A DNA stretch of 64,000 nucleotides, taken from assembly GCF_029946515.1 (NCBI RefSeq), contig NZ_JARZHH010000032.1, positions 56,748 to 120,747 on the forward strand, written 5' to 3'. Origin of the DNA: Polyangium sp. 6x1. GTDB taxonomy: Bacteria > Myxococcota_A > Polyangia > Polyangiales > Polyangiaceae. The translations under genes and the position numbers were made by a program. Shown piece after piece: positions 25,543 through 33,643 of the stretch (the stretch's first letter is position 1; every line of letters starts with the position of its first letter). A model generated the notes under the pieces. It was not told the DNA's origin and did no database searches. It saw only the letters and a list, made by a program, of their open reading frames with translations.

Positions 25543-28518
25543 ATGCTCCGGCGCTCCCGGCTCCACGCCCTCGCGCAGCGGATCGATCGGCCGCGCGCCG
25601 AGATCTACGCGACGCGTTTCGCCGAGCGGATCGAGCCCGGCACGGTCGGCTTCGCCCTCGCCGTGCTGCTCGCGAGCGCCTATCCGGCCCTCGCGCCCGC
25701 GCTCGAAGCGTCGCCCGAGATCGTCGCGACGATCGCCGCCGAGGGGCACCAGGCCGCGCGGGATCGCGCAGGCCTTCAGGCGCGGCTCCGGGCGCGGCTC
25801 GGGGACGGTGACGACGGCGAGCGGGTGTCGCGGGAGCTTCGGAGGTTCGCGCGGGAAGAGCGGATCCGCGTCGCGCTGCGTGAGCTCTTGCCGCCTTCGC
25901 TCGGGGGCGCGGACGTGGACGTCACGTCGCAAGAGATCGCGCTGCTCGCGGAGGTGACGATCGACGCGGCGGTCAAGGACGCGGTTACGCAGCTCTCCGC
26001 GCGGTTCGGCCCGCCGCGGCGCGACAGCGGCGCGCCCGCGCGCTTCGTGGTGCTCGGCATGGGCAAGCTCGGCGGGGGCGAGCTCAACGTGGGATCCGAC
26101 GTCGATCTCGTGTTCTTCTACGACACGGACGAGGGCGGGTGCACGCAAGGCGGCAGCGAGACGTTGCCGCTGCACGACTTCTGGACGCGGGTCGCGCGGC
26201 GCGTGACGGCGACGCTGGAGGACGTGACCGAAGGCGGCTTCGTGTGGCGCGTGGATCTGCGCCTGCGGCCCGAGGGGCGGAGCGGGCCGCTCGTCAACTC
26301 GCTCGCCGCGGCCGAGCGGTACTACGAGTCGTTCGGGCGGACGTGGGAGCGCGCGGCGCTCGTGCGCGCGCGGCCCATCGCGGGAGATCTCGACTTCGGT
26401 GACGAGGTGCTCGCTGCGCTCGAGCCCTTCGTGTGGCGGAGGCGCGTCGATCCGACGATCGCCGTCGAGATGACGAAGCTCGTGCAGCGCGCGAGGACCG
26501 AGCTGTCACGGGAGCCGGGGCGGGATCTGAAGCTCGGTTCGGGCGGCATTCGCGAGGCGGAGTTTTTCGTGCAGACGCTCCTCCTCGTCTGGGGCGGGCG
26601 CGAGGCGCGCCTCCGCGTGAAGGGCACGCTCGACGGCCTGCGGCGCCTGCGCGCGGCCGGGTTCGTGACGGATCGCGAGGCGCGCGAGATCGCCGAGGCG
26701 TACCTCGCGCTCCGCCGCGCCGAGCACGCCGTGCAGCTCGCGACGGGCCAGCAGACGCACGTGTGGCCCGCGGACCCTGAGTCCGCAGGCAGGCTCGCGC
26801 GGGCGCTCGGCTTCGCGTCGGCCGAGGCGTTCGAGGTCGACCTCGCGAAGCACCTCGGCCGCGTGGAAGCGCGCTTCCGCTCGCTCGTGCCCGACGGCGC
26901 GCCCGCGCCCTCCCGCTGGGCCGAGGCCCTCGCCGCGCTCGACGACGGCGACGCCGCGGCGTTCGAAGCGGCCTTCCGCCGCGTCGCGCAGCTCTCCTTG
27001 CCCGCCGCGACGCCCGAGGCGCCGGACGCGCTCGAAGCGGTGGAGCGCGGGGGCGACGTCGCGCGCGACCTCTTCGATCTCTCGCGCCGCCCGGACGCGG
27101 TGCTCGGCGCGCGCAGCCGCGAGGCTTATCCGCGGCTCGGCGAGGCGGTCCTCGATGCCGTGGCCGACGCGGCCGATCCGGAGCAGGCCGCGCGCACGCT
27201 GCGCCGGCTCTTCGCGCGGCTCCGTCATCCCGGTGTGTACCTGCGTTTCCTCGGGGACGAGCCGCGCCTCGTGCGCAGGCTCGTCGAGGCCATCGGGGGC
27301 AGCGCGTTCCTCGCCGAGGCGCTCGTGCAGCACCCGGAGCACGGCGATCGCATCCTGTTCGCGCGCACCGTCCCGACGCCCGCGTCCGCGCGCGCGGAGC
27401 TCGACCAGGCCAAGCGCGAGGCCGCAGCGGGGGACGAGGATCCCGACGAGCAGCTCGTCGGCGCGCTCCGCCAGGCGAAGGCGCGCGTCGTGATCGACGT
27501 CGGGCTCGCCGACCTCGCGAGCGAGCTCGGACCACGCGAGGTCGGGTACGTGCTCTCGGCGCTCGCGGATGCTTCGCTCGAAGCGGCGACGCGGCACGCG
27601 CTCGGCACGCCGGAGGGCGAGCCCGTGCGAGGCCTCTCGGTCCTCGCCGTCGGTACGCTCGGCGGCCGCGAGATCGGCTACGGCTCGGATCTCGACGTCC
27701 TCTTCCTCTTCGATCCGGAGAAGGCACCGGCCGGCGCGGATCCCGACGCGTTCTTCGCTCGCTCGGCGCGGCGCGTGATCCGCCTGATCTCGATCCTGCA
27801 CCCGGCCGGGCCCGGCTACGAGCTCGACACGCGCCTCCGGCCGTCGGGCAACCAGGGCTTGCTCGTCACGTCGATCGACGCGTTCGCGCGGTACCACGCG
27901 AAGGGGCCGGACACGCCGCACGTCGAGGCTGCGGCCTGGGAGCGCCTCGCGCTCTTGCGGGCGCGCGCCGTGGCGGGCGACGTCGAGCTCGGGGCGCGGG
28001 CGATCGAGATCGCGCACGCCGCGGCCTATGCGATGCCGGGGGATCCCGCGCAGGGCGCCGAGGAGCTCCGCCGGCTCCGGGGCCGCATGGAGCAGGAGCT
28101 CTCGCTGGAGCGACGCGGCCGGTACGATCTCAAGCTCGGGCGCGGTGGGCTCTTCGAGCTCGAGCTCTGCGTGCAGTTCTTGCAGATGCTCAGCGGCGCG
28201 GATCCGGGCGTCCGCACGACGGAGACGGCCCTCGCGATCGAGGCGCTCGCGGCGTCGGGCAAGCTCTCGCCGGAGCAGGCCGAGGCGCTGCGGGACGGGT
28301 ATGCGTTCCTGCGCAAGCTCGGCGGCCGCATCCGCATCGTGCACGCCGACGCGTCGCACCTGCTCGAAGAGAGCGCGCCGGGCCTGTGGCCGCTCGCGCG
28401 CCGGATGGGCATCCGTGATCGGCCGGGCGCGCAGGCCGCCGGGGAGCTGCTCGCGCGGTACCGGGAGGTCACGGGGCGCGTGCGCGAGGTCTACGAGGCC
28501 GTGCTGCGCGGGAGCTGA
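25543..28518 (+). CDS. glnE: Bifunctional glutamine synthetase adenylyltransferase/deadenylylase
   Basis: 991 residues, the normal two-domain length. Each half has a nucleotidyltransferase site: GSDVDLVF at 184-191 and GSDLDVLF near 713. Each is followed by the GlnE helical region (KLGSGGIREAEFFVQ, later KLGRGGLFELELCVQ). By family it adenylylates and deadenylylates GlnA in response to PII and nitrogen status. No Shine-Dalgarno precedes the ATG at 25543; a TGCTACGTT sequence ends 11 bases before it. Its stop is 12 bases before an array of 42-bp repeats. Confidence 0.95.
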   Translation: MLRRSRLHALAQRIDRPRAEIYATRFAERIEPGTVGFALAVLLASAYPALAPALEASPEIVATIAAEGHQAARDRAGLQARLRARLGDGDDGERVSRELRRFAREERIRVALRELLPPSLGGADVDVTSQEIALLAEVTIDAAVKDAVTQLSARFGPPRRDSGAPARFVVLGMGKLGGGELNVGSDVDLVFFYDTDEGGCTQGGSETLPLHDFWTRVARRVTATLEDVTEGGFVWRVDLRLRPEGRSGPLVNSLAAAERYYESFGRTWERAALVRARPIAGDLDFGDEVLAALEPFVWRRRVDPTIAVEMTKLVQRARTELSREPGRDLKLGSGGIREAEFFVQTLLLVWGGREARLRVKGTLDGLRRLRAAGFVTDREAREIAEAYLALRRAEHAVQLATGQQTHVWPADPESAGRLARALGFASAEAFEVDLAKHLGRVEARFRSLVPDGAPAPSRWAEALAALDDGDAAAFEAAFRRVAQLSLPAATPEAPDALEAVERGGDVARDLFDLSRRPDAVLGARSREAYPRLGEAVLDAVADAADPEQAARTLRRLFARLRHPGVYLRFLGDEPRLVRRLVEAIGGSAFLAEALVQHPEHGDRILFARTVPTPASARAELDQAKREAAAGDEDPDEQLVGALRQAKARVVIDVGLADLASELGPREVGYVLSALADASLEAATRHALGTPEGEPVRGLSVLAVGTLGGREIGYGSDLDVLFLFDPEKAPAGADPDAFFARSARRVIRLISILHPAGPGYELDTRLRPSGNQGLLVTSIDAFARYHAKGPDTPHVEAAAWERLALLRARAVAGDVELGARAIEIAHAAAYAMPGDPAQGAEELRRLRGRMEQELSLERRGRYDLKLGRGGLFELELCVQFLQMLSGADPGVRTTETALAIEALAASGKLSPEQAEALRDGYAFLRKLGGRIRIVHADASHLLEESAPGLWPLARRMGIRDRPGAQAAGELLARYREVTGRVREVYEAVLRGS

Positions 28519-28530
28519 GGCGCCCGGTCG

Positions 28531-28716
28531 CCGATCCGTATCGTTCGGATCGCCTCCCTGGAGCCCGGGTTGCCGATCCGTATCGTTCGGATCGCCTCCC
28601 TGGAGCCACGGTTGCCGATCCGTATCGTTCGGATCGCCTTCCTGGAGCCCGGGTTGCCGATCCGTATCGTTCGGATCGCCTCCCTGGAGCCCGGGTTGCC
28701 GATCCGTATCGTTCGG
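28531..28716. repeat. Five tandem 42-bp repeats with internal hairpins
   Basis: Copies start at 28531, 28573, 28615, 28657 and 28699, an exact 42-base period with only a few substitutions; the last copy is partial. The first four contain CGATCCG, seven bases, CGGATCG, so each can fold as a hairpin. There are no variable spacers, so it is not a CRISPR array. It lies between glnE and the NfeD-like gene. If read in the frame of the downstream gene, the unit gives a 14-residue repeat. Confidence 0.9.
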
Positions 28717-28743
28717 CCCTTCGGTCGCGATACTCTCTCGTCG

Positions 28744-29346
28744 ATGGGCCTCGTCTACCTCTTCTCCCTGGTCGTGGGCTTGGGCATCTTGCTCGTGCAG
28801 ATCGTCTCGGGGGGCAAAGGAGACGCCGACGCGGGGGACGCGCACGACGGTGATGCCGGCGGCAAGGAGCTCGCGAAGGACTTCTCCGGCAAGGCGCTCG
28901 CCACGACACCCGCGGGCACCGGAGCGAGCGACATCCTTGCGTTTTTTCTCTCGCTGCGTTTCTGGGTCTTCACGCTGCTCGGCTTCGGCATGTCGGGCTC
29001 GCTCCTGCACCTCTTCGCGCTCGCGGGTCCCGTCGTGATCTTCGTGCTCGCGGCGACCTCCGGTCTCTCGTCGGGCCTCTTCGCGCAGCTCGCATTTCGT
29101 TTCGTGGCCCAAGGATCGGCGTCGACGTCGGCGGACGTCACGCGCGCCGGTGGCTCGGTCGGGCGCGTGCTCGTGCCCGTCGGCAAGGACAAGGTCGGCA
29201 AGATTCGTATCGTCTTGAAGGGTCAGAGCGTCGACCTGCTCGCCCGGAGCGACGGCGAGGAGATCGCGCGCGGCGACCATGTTCTCGTGGAGGATGTGGA
29301 AGGCGACGTGGCGCGCGTGTCGCGGCGTCCCTCCGAGCTCGCTTGA
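28744..29346 (+). CDS. NfeD/YqiJ-like membrane protein
   Basis: 200 residues. A membrane span at about 2-20 is followed by an Asp/Gly-rich segment, two more hydrophobic spans at about 68-115, and a C-terminal OB-fold domain (GRVLVPVGKDKVGKIRIVLKG, EEIARGDHVLVEDVEGDVARV). Such proteins partner with flotillins (YqiJ-YqiK in E. coli), and two SPFH genes follow. I chose the ATG at 28744; an alternative TTG at 28570 would include the repeats. TACTCT ends 7 bases before the ATG and there is no Shine-Dalgarno, which suggests a leaderless mRNA. Confidence 0.8.
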   Translation: MGLVYLFSLVVGLGILLVQIVSGGKGDADAGDAHDGDAGGKELAKDFSGKALATTPAGTGASDILAFFLSLRFWVFTLLGFGMSGSLLHLFALAGPVVIFVLAATSGLSSGLFAQLAFRFVAQGSASTSADVTRAGGSVGRVLVPVGKDKVGKIRIVLKGQSVDLLARSDGEEIARGDHVLVEDVEGDVARVSRRPSELA

Positions 29347-29419
29347 GCTCGTAGGAAATCGGGCGATCGCGTGTTCAATCACGCAGCGGGCACAGCGTGT
29401 TGCCTGCTACGCTCGTCGG

Positions 29420-30787
29420 ATGGGGTACCATCTTCTCGGCAGTGTCCTCTTCGCGTCGATCGACGCGCAGCGGCGCACGCGCCCTTCCACCGACGTGGCC
29501 TCGGGCGCGGGGACGCCCGACCTCGATCAAGCCGTCTTCGTGCTGCTCGCTGCGGGCGGCATCATCCTGCTCTTCGGGATTTTCGTGGCGGTCCTCCGGC
29601 AGTTCTTGTTCATCTGCCGACCGAACGAGATCCTGGTCTTCAGCGGCCGCAAGCACGTCCTGCCCGACGGCACCGTGAGCGGTTACAAGATTCTGCACGG
29701 CGGCCGCGGCTTCCGCGTGCCCTTCCTCGAGAGCGTGGCCCGCATGGACATGCGGCTCTTCCCCGTCGAGGTCCAGGTGCACAACGCCTACTCGAAGGGC
29801 GGCATCCCGCTCAGCGTGCACGCGATCGCCAACGTGAAGATCGCGAGCAACGACACGGCCGTGCGAAACGCCGTCGAGCGCTTCCTCGGCACCACGCCCA
29901 CGCAGATCTCCATCGCGGCCCAGCAGACACTCGAAGGCGTCCTGCGCGAGGTCATCTCGCAGCTCACGCCCGAGGAGGTGAACGAGGACCGGCTCAAGTT
30001 CGCCGAGACGCTCGTGGAGAACGCGCGTGACGACTTCGACAAACTCGGCCTCGAGCTCGACGTGCTCAAGGTCCAGCACGTCTCTGACGATCAGCACTAC
30101 CTCGCGAACCTCGGCCGCGGCCGGATCGCGACCATGCTGCGCGACGCGGCGAACGCCGAGAACGCGGCGAACCAGGCCGTGGCCGAGGCGCAGGCGGCCG
30201 CGCGGCAGGCGGCCGAGACGGCGGCGAAGCGCGCCGAGACCGTGATCGTGCAGAGCCGCAACAACTACCGCGCCGAGAGCGCGAAGCTCGAAGCCGAGGC
30301 GAAGCAGATCGAGAACGAGGCCGAGATCGCGGCCGAGACCGAGCGCGCCGTGGCCGAGCAGGAGCTGCAGGCCTTGCGCGCCGAGCTCGAAAAACTCCGC
30401 CTGAACTGTGACGTCATCCTGCCGGCCGAGGCGAACCGCAAGGCGCAGGAGCTCAAGGCGCGCGGCGAGGCGGCGCCCACGGTGGAGAACGGCAAGGCGA
30501 CGGCCGAGGCGCTCCGCCTCGTGGCGCAGGAGTGGGCGGCCGCGGGGCAACTCGCGAAGGACGCGTACGTGCTCCAGCAGCTCCGGCAGCTCGTCACGGC
30601 CGCGGCGGCGCGCGTGGCGCAGACGCAGATCGGTGAGGTCAACGTCGTTGCGGGCAACGACGTCGAGGCGTTCAGCTCGCTCGTCGCGGCGTACCCCGCC
30701 GCGGTCACGCGTGTCCTTCAGGAGACGGGCCGCGCGATGGGCATCGACATCCAGCAGATCCTCGGATCGCACGGGAGGGCTTCGTGA
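29420..30787 (+). CDS. Flotillin-like SPFH protein 1
   Basis: 455 residues. One membrane span at about 38-62, an SPFH/PHB domain at about 63-240 (RPNEILVFSG, ARMDMRLFPVEVQVHNAYSKGG, TLEGVLREVISQLTPEEVNEDR), then a long Ala/Glu/Arg coiled coil of flotillin type to about 370. It should form an oligomeric scaffold in the inner membrane. TGCTACGCT ends 6 bases before the ATG and there is no Shine-Dalgarno, so a leaderless transcript is likely. It overlaps the second SPFH gene by 4 bases. Confidence 0.9.
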   Translation: MGYHLLGSVLFASIDAQRRTRPSTDVASGAGTPDLDQAVFVLLAAGGIILLFGIFVAVLRQFLFICRPNEILVFSGRKHVLPDGTVSGYKILHGGRGFRVPFLESVARMDMRLFPVEVQVHNAYSKGGIPLSVHAIANVKIASNDTAVRNAVERFLGTTPTQISIAAQQTLEGVLREVISQLTPEEVNEDRLKFAETLVENARDDFDKLGLELDVLKVQHVSDDQHYLANLGRGRIATMLRDAANAENAANQAVAEAQAAARQAAETAAKRAETVIVQSRNNYRAESAKLEAEAKQIENEAEIAAETERAVAEQELQALRAELEKLRLNCDVILPAEANRKAQELKARGEAAPTVENGKATAEALRLVAQEWAAAGQLAKDAYVLQQLRQLVTAAAARVAQTQIGEVNVVAGNDVEAFSSLVAAYPAAVTRVLQETGRAMGIDIQQILGSHGRAS

Positions 30788-32106
30788 TCCCGATCATCAT
30801 GGTCCTCGGCCTCACCGCGTTCGTCGTGGTGGGCTTCGTCATCTACACGCTGAAGAACCTCCTGCTCGTGAGCTCGCCGAACGAGGTCCTCGTCCTCTCG
30901 GGCGGGTCGCATCAGGTGGGCTCGCGCGAGGTCGGTTATCGCTCCGTGCGCGGCGGTCGCGCCGTGCGCATCCCGCTGCTCGAGCGCGTCGACCGCATGG
31001 ATCTCAACAACATCCCGGTCGACATCTCCGTGAAGGGCGCCTACTCGAAGGGCGGCATCCCGCTCAACGTGCAGGGCGTCGCGCACGTAAAACTGCCGGG
31101 TGAGGAGCCGCGGCTCTCGAACGCGGTCGAGCGTTTCCTCGGCAAGTCGCGCGACGAGATCGCGGCGATCGCGCGCGAGACGCTCGAAGGCAACGTCCGC
31201 GGCGTGCTCGCGCAGCTCACGCCCGAGCAGGTCAACATGGACAAGACCGCGTTCGCGGACAAACTGCTCGAAGAGGCCGAGCACGACATGCAGCGCATGG
31301 GTCTCGTGCTCGACACGCTGAAGATCCAGAACGTCGCCGACGACGCGAACTACCTGAACTCGATCGGCCGCATGCGCGGCGCGAGCGTGCGCATGGACGC
31401 GAGCATCGTCGAGGCCAGGACGCAGGCCGAATCGGCCGAGCAGAAGGCCGAGAACTGGGCGAAGAGCGAGGTCGCCAAGATCGACGCGGACCTCGCGATC
31501 GCGCGCCAGGAGACGGAGAAGCGCATCAAGGACGCGATGAGCCGCCGCGAGGCCATGATCCAGGAAGCGCGCGGCCAGGTCCTCGCGCAGATCGCGCAGG
31601 TCAAGGCGGAGATCAACCGCCAGAAGGCCCGCGCGCTCCAGGTCGAGCGACAGCTCCTCGCCGACGTGATCCAGCCGCACGACGCCGAGCGGCGCAACCT
31701 CGAGGAGCAGGCGCGCGGCGACGCAGCGAAGATCATCGAGCTCGGCAAGGCCGAGGCCGAGGCGCTGCACCGCATCGTCGACGAGATCCGCAAGGCAGGG
31801 CCGGGCGCGCTCGAGATCCTCGCGCTCCAGCAGATGATGCCGCTCCTGCCGCACATCGCGGGCGCCCGCACGCCGACGAAGATCGGCACGCTCTCGGTGC
31901 TCCCGTCGGGCGACGACGGCTCGCTCGCGCGCAAGGCGATTGCCATGACCGAGCAGATCCGCGCGGCCACGGGGCTCGATCTGACGGACGTCGCGCGCCG
32001 CCTCGGCACGAGCGCGCCTGCGCCTGCGCTCGCGGCCCCGCCCGCGCCGCCTCAGCAGGTCCCGTCGCGGAGCACGCCTCCGCCGGCCCGCACGCCGCGC
32101 GCCTGA
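30784..32106 (+). CDS. Flotillin-like SPFH protein 2
   Basis: 440 residues from GTG 30784, which overlaps the stop of the first SPFH gene. A membrane span at about 3-24 is followed by SPNEVLVLSGG, then a PHB domain that is a clear paralogue of the upstream protein (AYSKGGIPLNVQGVAHVK, EGNVRGVLAQLTPEQVNMDK) and a coiled coil. The Pro/Ala-rich C-terminus (about 405-440) lacks the extension found in the first protein. The pair probably form a hetero-oligomer with the NfeD-like protein. Confidence 0.9.
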   Translation: MIPIIMVLGLTAFVVVGFVIYTLKNLLLVSSPNEVLVLSGGSHQVGSREVGYRSVRGGRAVRIPLLERVDRMDLNNIPVDISVKGAYSKGGIPLNVQGVAHVKLPGEEPRLSNAVERFLGKSRDEIAAIARETLEGNVRGVLAQLTPEQVNMDKTAFADKLLEEAEHDMQRMGLVLDTLKIQNVADDANYLNSIGRMRGASVRMDASIVEARTQAESAEQKAENWAKSEVAKIDADLAIARQETEKRIKDAMSRREAMIQEARGQVLAQIAQVKAEINRQKARALQVERQLLADVIQPHDAERRNLEEQARGDAAKIIELGKAEAEALHRIVDEIRKAGPGALEILALQQMMPLLPHIAGARTPTKIGTLSVLPSGDDGSLARKAIAMTEQIRAATGLDLTDVARRLGTSAPAPALAAPPAPPQQVPSRSTPPPARTPRA

Positions 32107-32120
32107 CCTCACCCACCCCA

Positions 32121-32153
32121 TCCCTCCCTCTCCACGTGGCGGAGAGGGAGGGA
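32121..32153. terminator. Hairpin after the flotillin genes
   Basis: Perfect 13-bp arms (TCCCTCCCTCTCC and its complement) around a 7-base loop, 14 bases past the flotillin stop. There is no T tract on either strand, so it may stabilise the mRNA 3' end or act with Rho. Confidence 0.5.
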
Positions 32154-32231
32154 GCTTCCGCGTTGCTGCGCGTTCAAAACCATGCGACTTGCCGGCTCAT
32201 GCAGGCAGTGCAGCACGGTCGCGTCGTCTCG

Positions 32232-32705
32232 ATGGTTCGGTCGCTCGACGAGCTCGTCGGCGCGCATCCCGAGTCGCTCCGCCGCTTCTATGCGGGCGGG
32301 AGCAACCTCGATCCTTCTTCGATCGGTGAAGGCCGCGGCCGCGTCCTCGCGCTCGTCGCGGCGCCGGGCGCGTTCCTCGCGGTCCGGAGCCTCGTTCGTG
32401 TCCTCGCGTCGGATCTCTTGCCGTGGCAGGGCAAGGCCATCGAGGGCGAGATCGGCTGGAACCTCCTCAAAGGGGGCCGCCGCGTCGCCCCGTTCCGCAT
32501 CGAGCGTGGCGAGTCGTCGCTCGATGGCGGGCCGACGCTCGTGTTCCGGTACGACGATCCCGCGCAGGGACACGGCTGGCCCGTGCGAGCGCTCCGCGAC
32601 GAGCTCCGCTCCATCGCGCCCGGCATCGGCATCGGCCCCGTGATCTTCGATCAGGGCGGCGCGCCGCGCGTGATCGCCTGGTGGGGCCTCTCGTTTTCGC
32701 GCTAG
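32232..32705 (+). CDS. Unknown small cytoplasmic protein
   Basis: 157 residues from ATG 32232. Other starts are ATG 32199 and GTG 32136; the last lies in the loop of a hairpin and is unlikely. The first residues (VRSLDELVGAHPESLRRFYAGG) are helical; LLPWQGKAIEGEIGWNLL and a C-terminal strand pair follow. No signal peptide, no membrane span, no recognised family. Codon use is normal for the window, so I take it as a real gene. It converges with the outer-membrane-like gene. Confidence 0.6.
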   Translation: MVRSLDELVGAHPESLRRFYAGGSNLDPSSIGEGRGRVLALVAAPGAFLAVRSLVRVLASDLLPWQGKAIEGEIGWNLLKGGRRVAPFRIERGESSLDGGPTLVFRYDDPAQGHGWPVRALRDELRSIAPGIGIGPVIFDQGGAPRVIAWWGLSFSR

Positions 32706-33641
32706 CTAAAAGTCCCAGTCAAAGCCGACCCGCGCGCCGCCCTTCAGCACCGTCACGGCGCTGCGCACGCCGTTCTCCGGGAAAAACTCCGCCGAGAGCT
32801 GCACGCCGGCCCACGGCATGATGCCCCGGATCCGGAGCGTCGAGACCCCCACGGCCACGCCCACGCGTCCGCCTGCACTCGGCCGCAGATCCGACTGCGT
32901 CAGGAACACGACCGGGGCGAGCTCGAGATCGTATTGCCACGTCGTCCGCACGTGACGCAGCACGAACGGCGCGGCGCCGATGAACTCCAGCGGGAAGTTC
33001 GTCTCGCCCTCGCTCTGCTCGATGATCGCCCAGCCGCCGAACTCCAGGCCGAACAACATCGTCCAGCGCTCCGACAGCCCGCGCCCGAGGAGGAGCCGCC
33101 CGAGCCCGCCTGCGCCGGGGAGGAACGTGCTCTCCGTGCGTCGCAGCAGAAAAAGCCCGCCCGTCTCCAGGTTCAGCGTGAAGCGATGGGCGTCCGTCTG
33201 CAGCCCGGGGAACGTGGGGCTCGGCGTGATCCAGAACGGGCACTCGGCGGGCGCGCGCTTCAGGGCCTCCGCGAGCAGATCGTGCACCCGCGTCGCGGCG
33301 AGCAGATCCGACAGCCCGCGGAGGCTCCCGCCGTTCTTTCGGTACGCCTCGGCGATCGGCCCGCCGAGCGACTCCACCGTGCGCGCCTGCCTTTCCAGTG
33401 CGTCGAGCCGCGCCTTCTCCGGCGCGCCGCAGATGCTCTGCAGCGCGTCCGGCATCATCGTTTCGAGCTCGTACCGATCGATCTTCCAGCCTGAATTGGC
33501 CTTCGATTCGACGATCTTTTCGAGGTCGTGGAGGAGGGCGGACTCGGCCGGTGTGGGCGGCTCGGCCGCGGCGTTTTCCGTGACGACGAGCGAAGCGAGC
33601 AGGGAAAACGCCGCGGCGATCCGGGCAGCGGAGGCGGGCAC
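32706..33641 (-). CDS. Exported protein with probable beta-barrel C-terminus
   Basis: 311 residues from GTG 33641. A signal peptide (AAAFSLLASLVV, cleavage near AAAEP) is followed by a helical segment of about 120 residues with one Cys (SICGAP), then about 170 residues of alternating amphipathic strands (RFTLNLETGGLFLL, WTMLFGLEFGGWAII, ARVGFDWDF). The terminal Phe after an aromatic strand is the usual outer-membrane barrel end. It starts 2 bases after the stop of the Cys-repeat lipoprotein, so the two are coupled. Family not recognised. Confidence 0.7.
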   Translation of the reverse strand: MPASAARIAAAFSLLASLVVTENAAAEPPTPAESALLHDLEKIVESKANSGWKIDRYELETMMPDALQSICGAPEKARLDALERQARTVESLGGPIAEAYRKNGGSLRGLSDLLAATRVHDLLAEALKRAPAECPFWITPSPTFPGLQTDAHRFTLNLETGGLFLLRRTESTFLPGAGGLGRLLLGRGLSERWTMLFGLEFGGWAIIEQSEGETNFPLEFIGAAPFVLRHVRTTWQYDLELAPVVFLTQSDLRPSAGGRVGVAVGVSTLRIRGIMPWAGVQLSAEFFPENGVRSAVTVLKGGARVGFDWDF

Positions 33642-33643
33642 GA

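Noticed and set aside
28531..28716. Possible CRISPR array
   Set aside because: Repeats are contiguous with a 42-base period and contain no variable spacers; no cas gene is nearby.
26506..29382. 958-codon minus-strand open frame across glnE
   Set aside because: It mirrors the glnE codons; glnE motifs on the plus strand are decisive, and the minus frame is low-complexity Arg/Ala/Glu. Its 14-residue repeats come from the 42-bp array.
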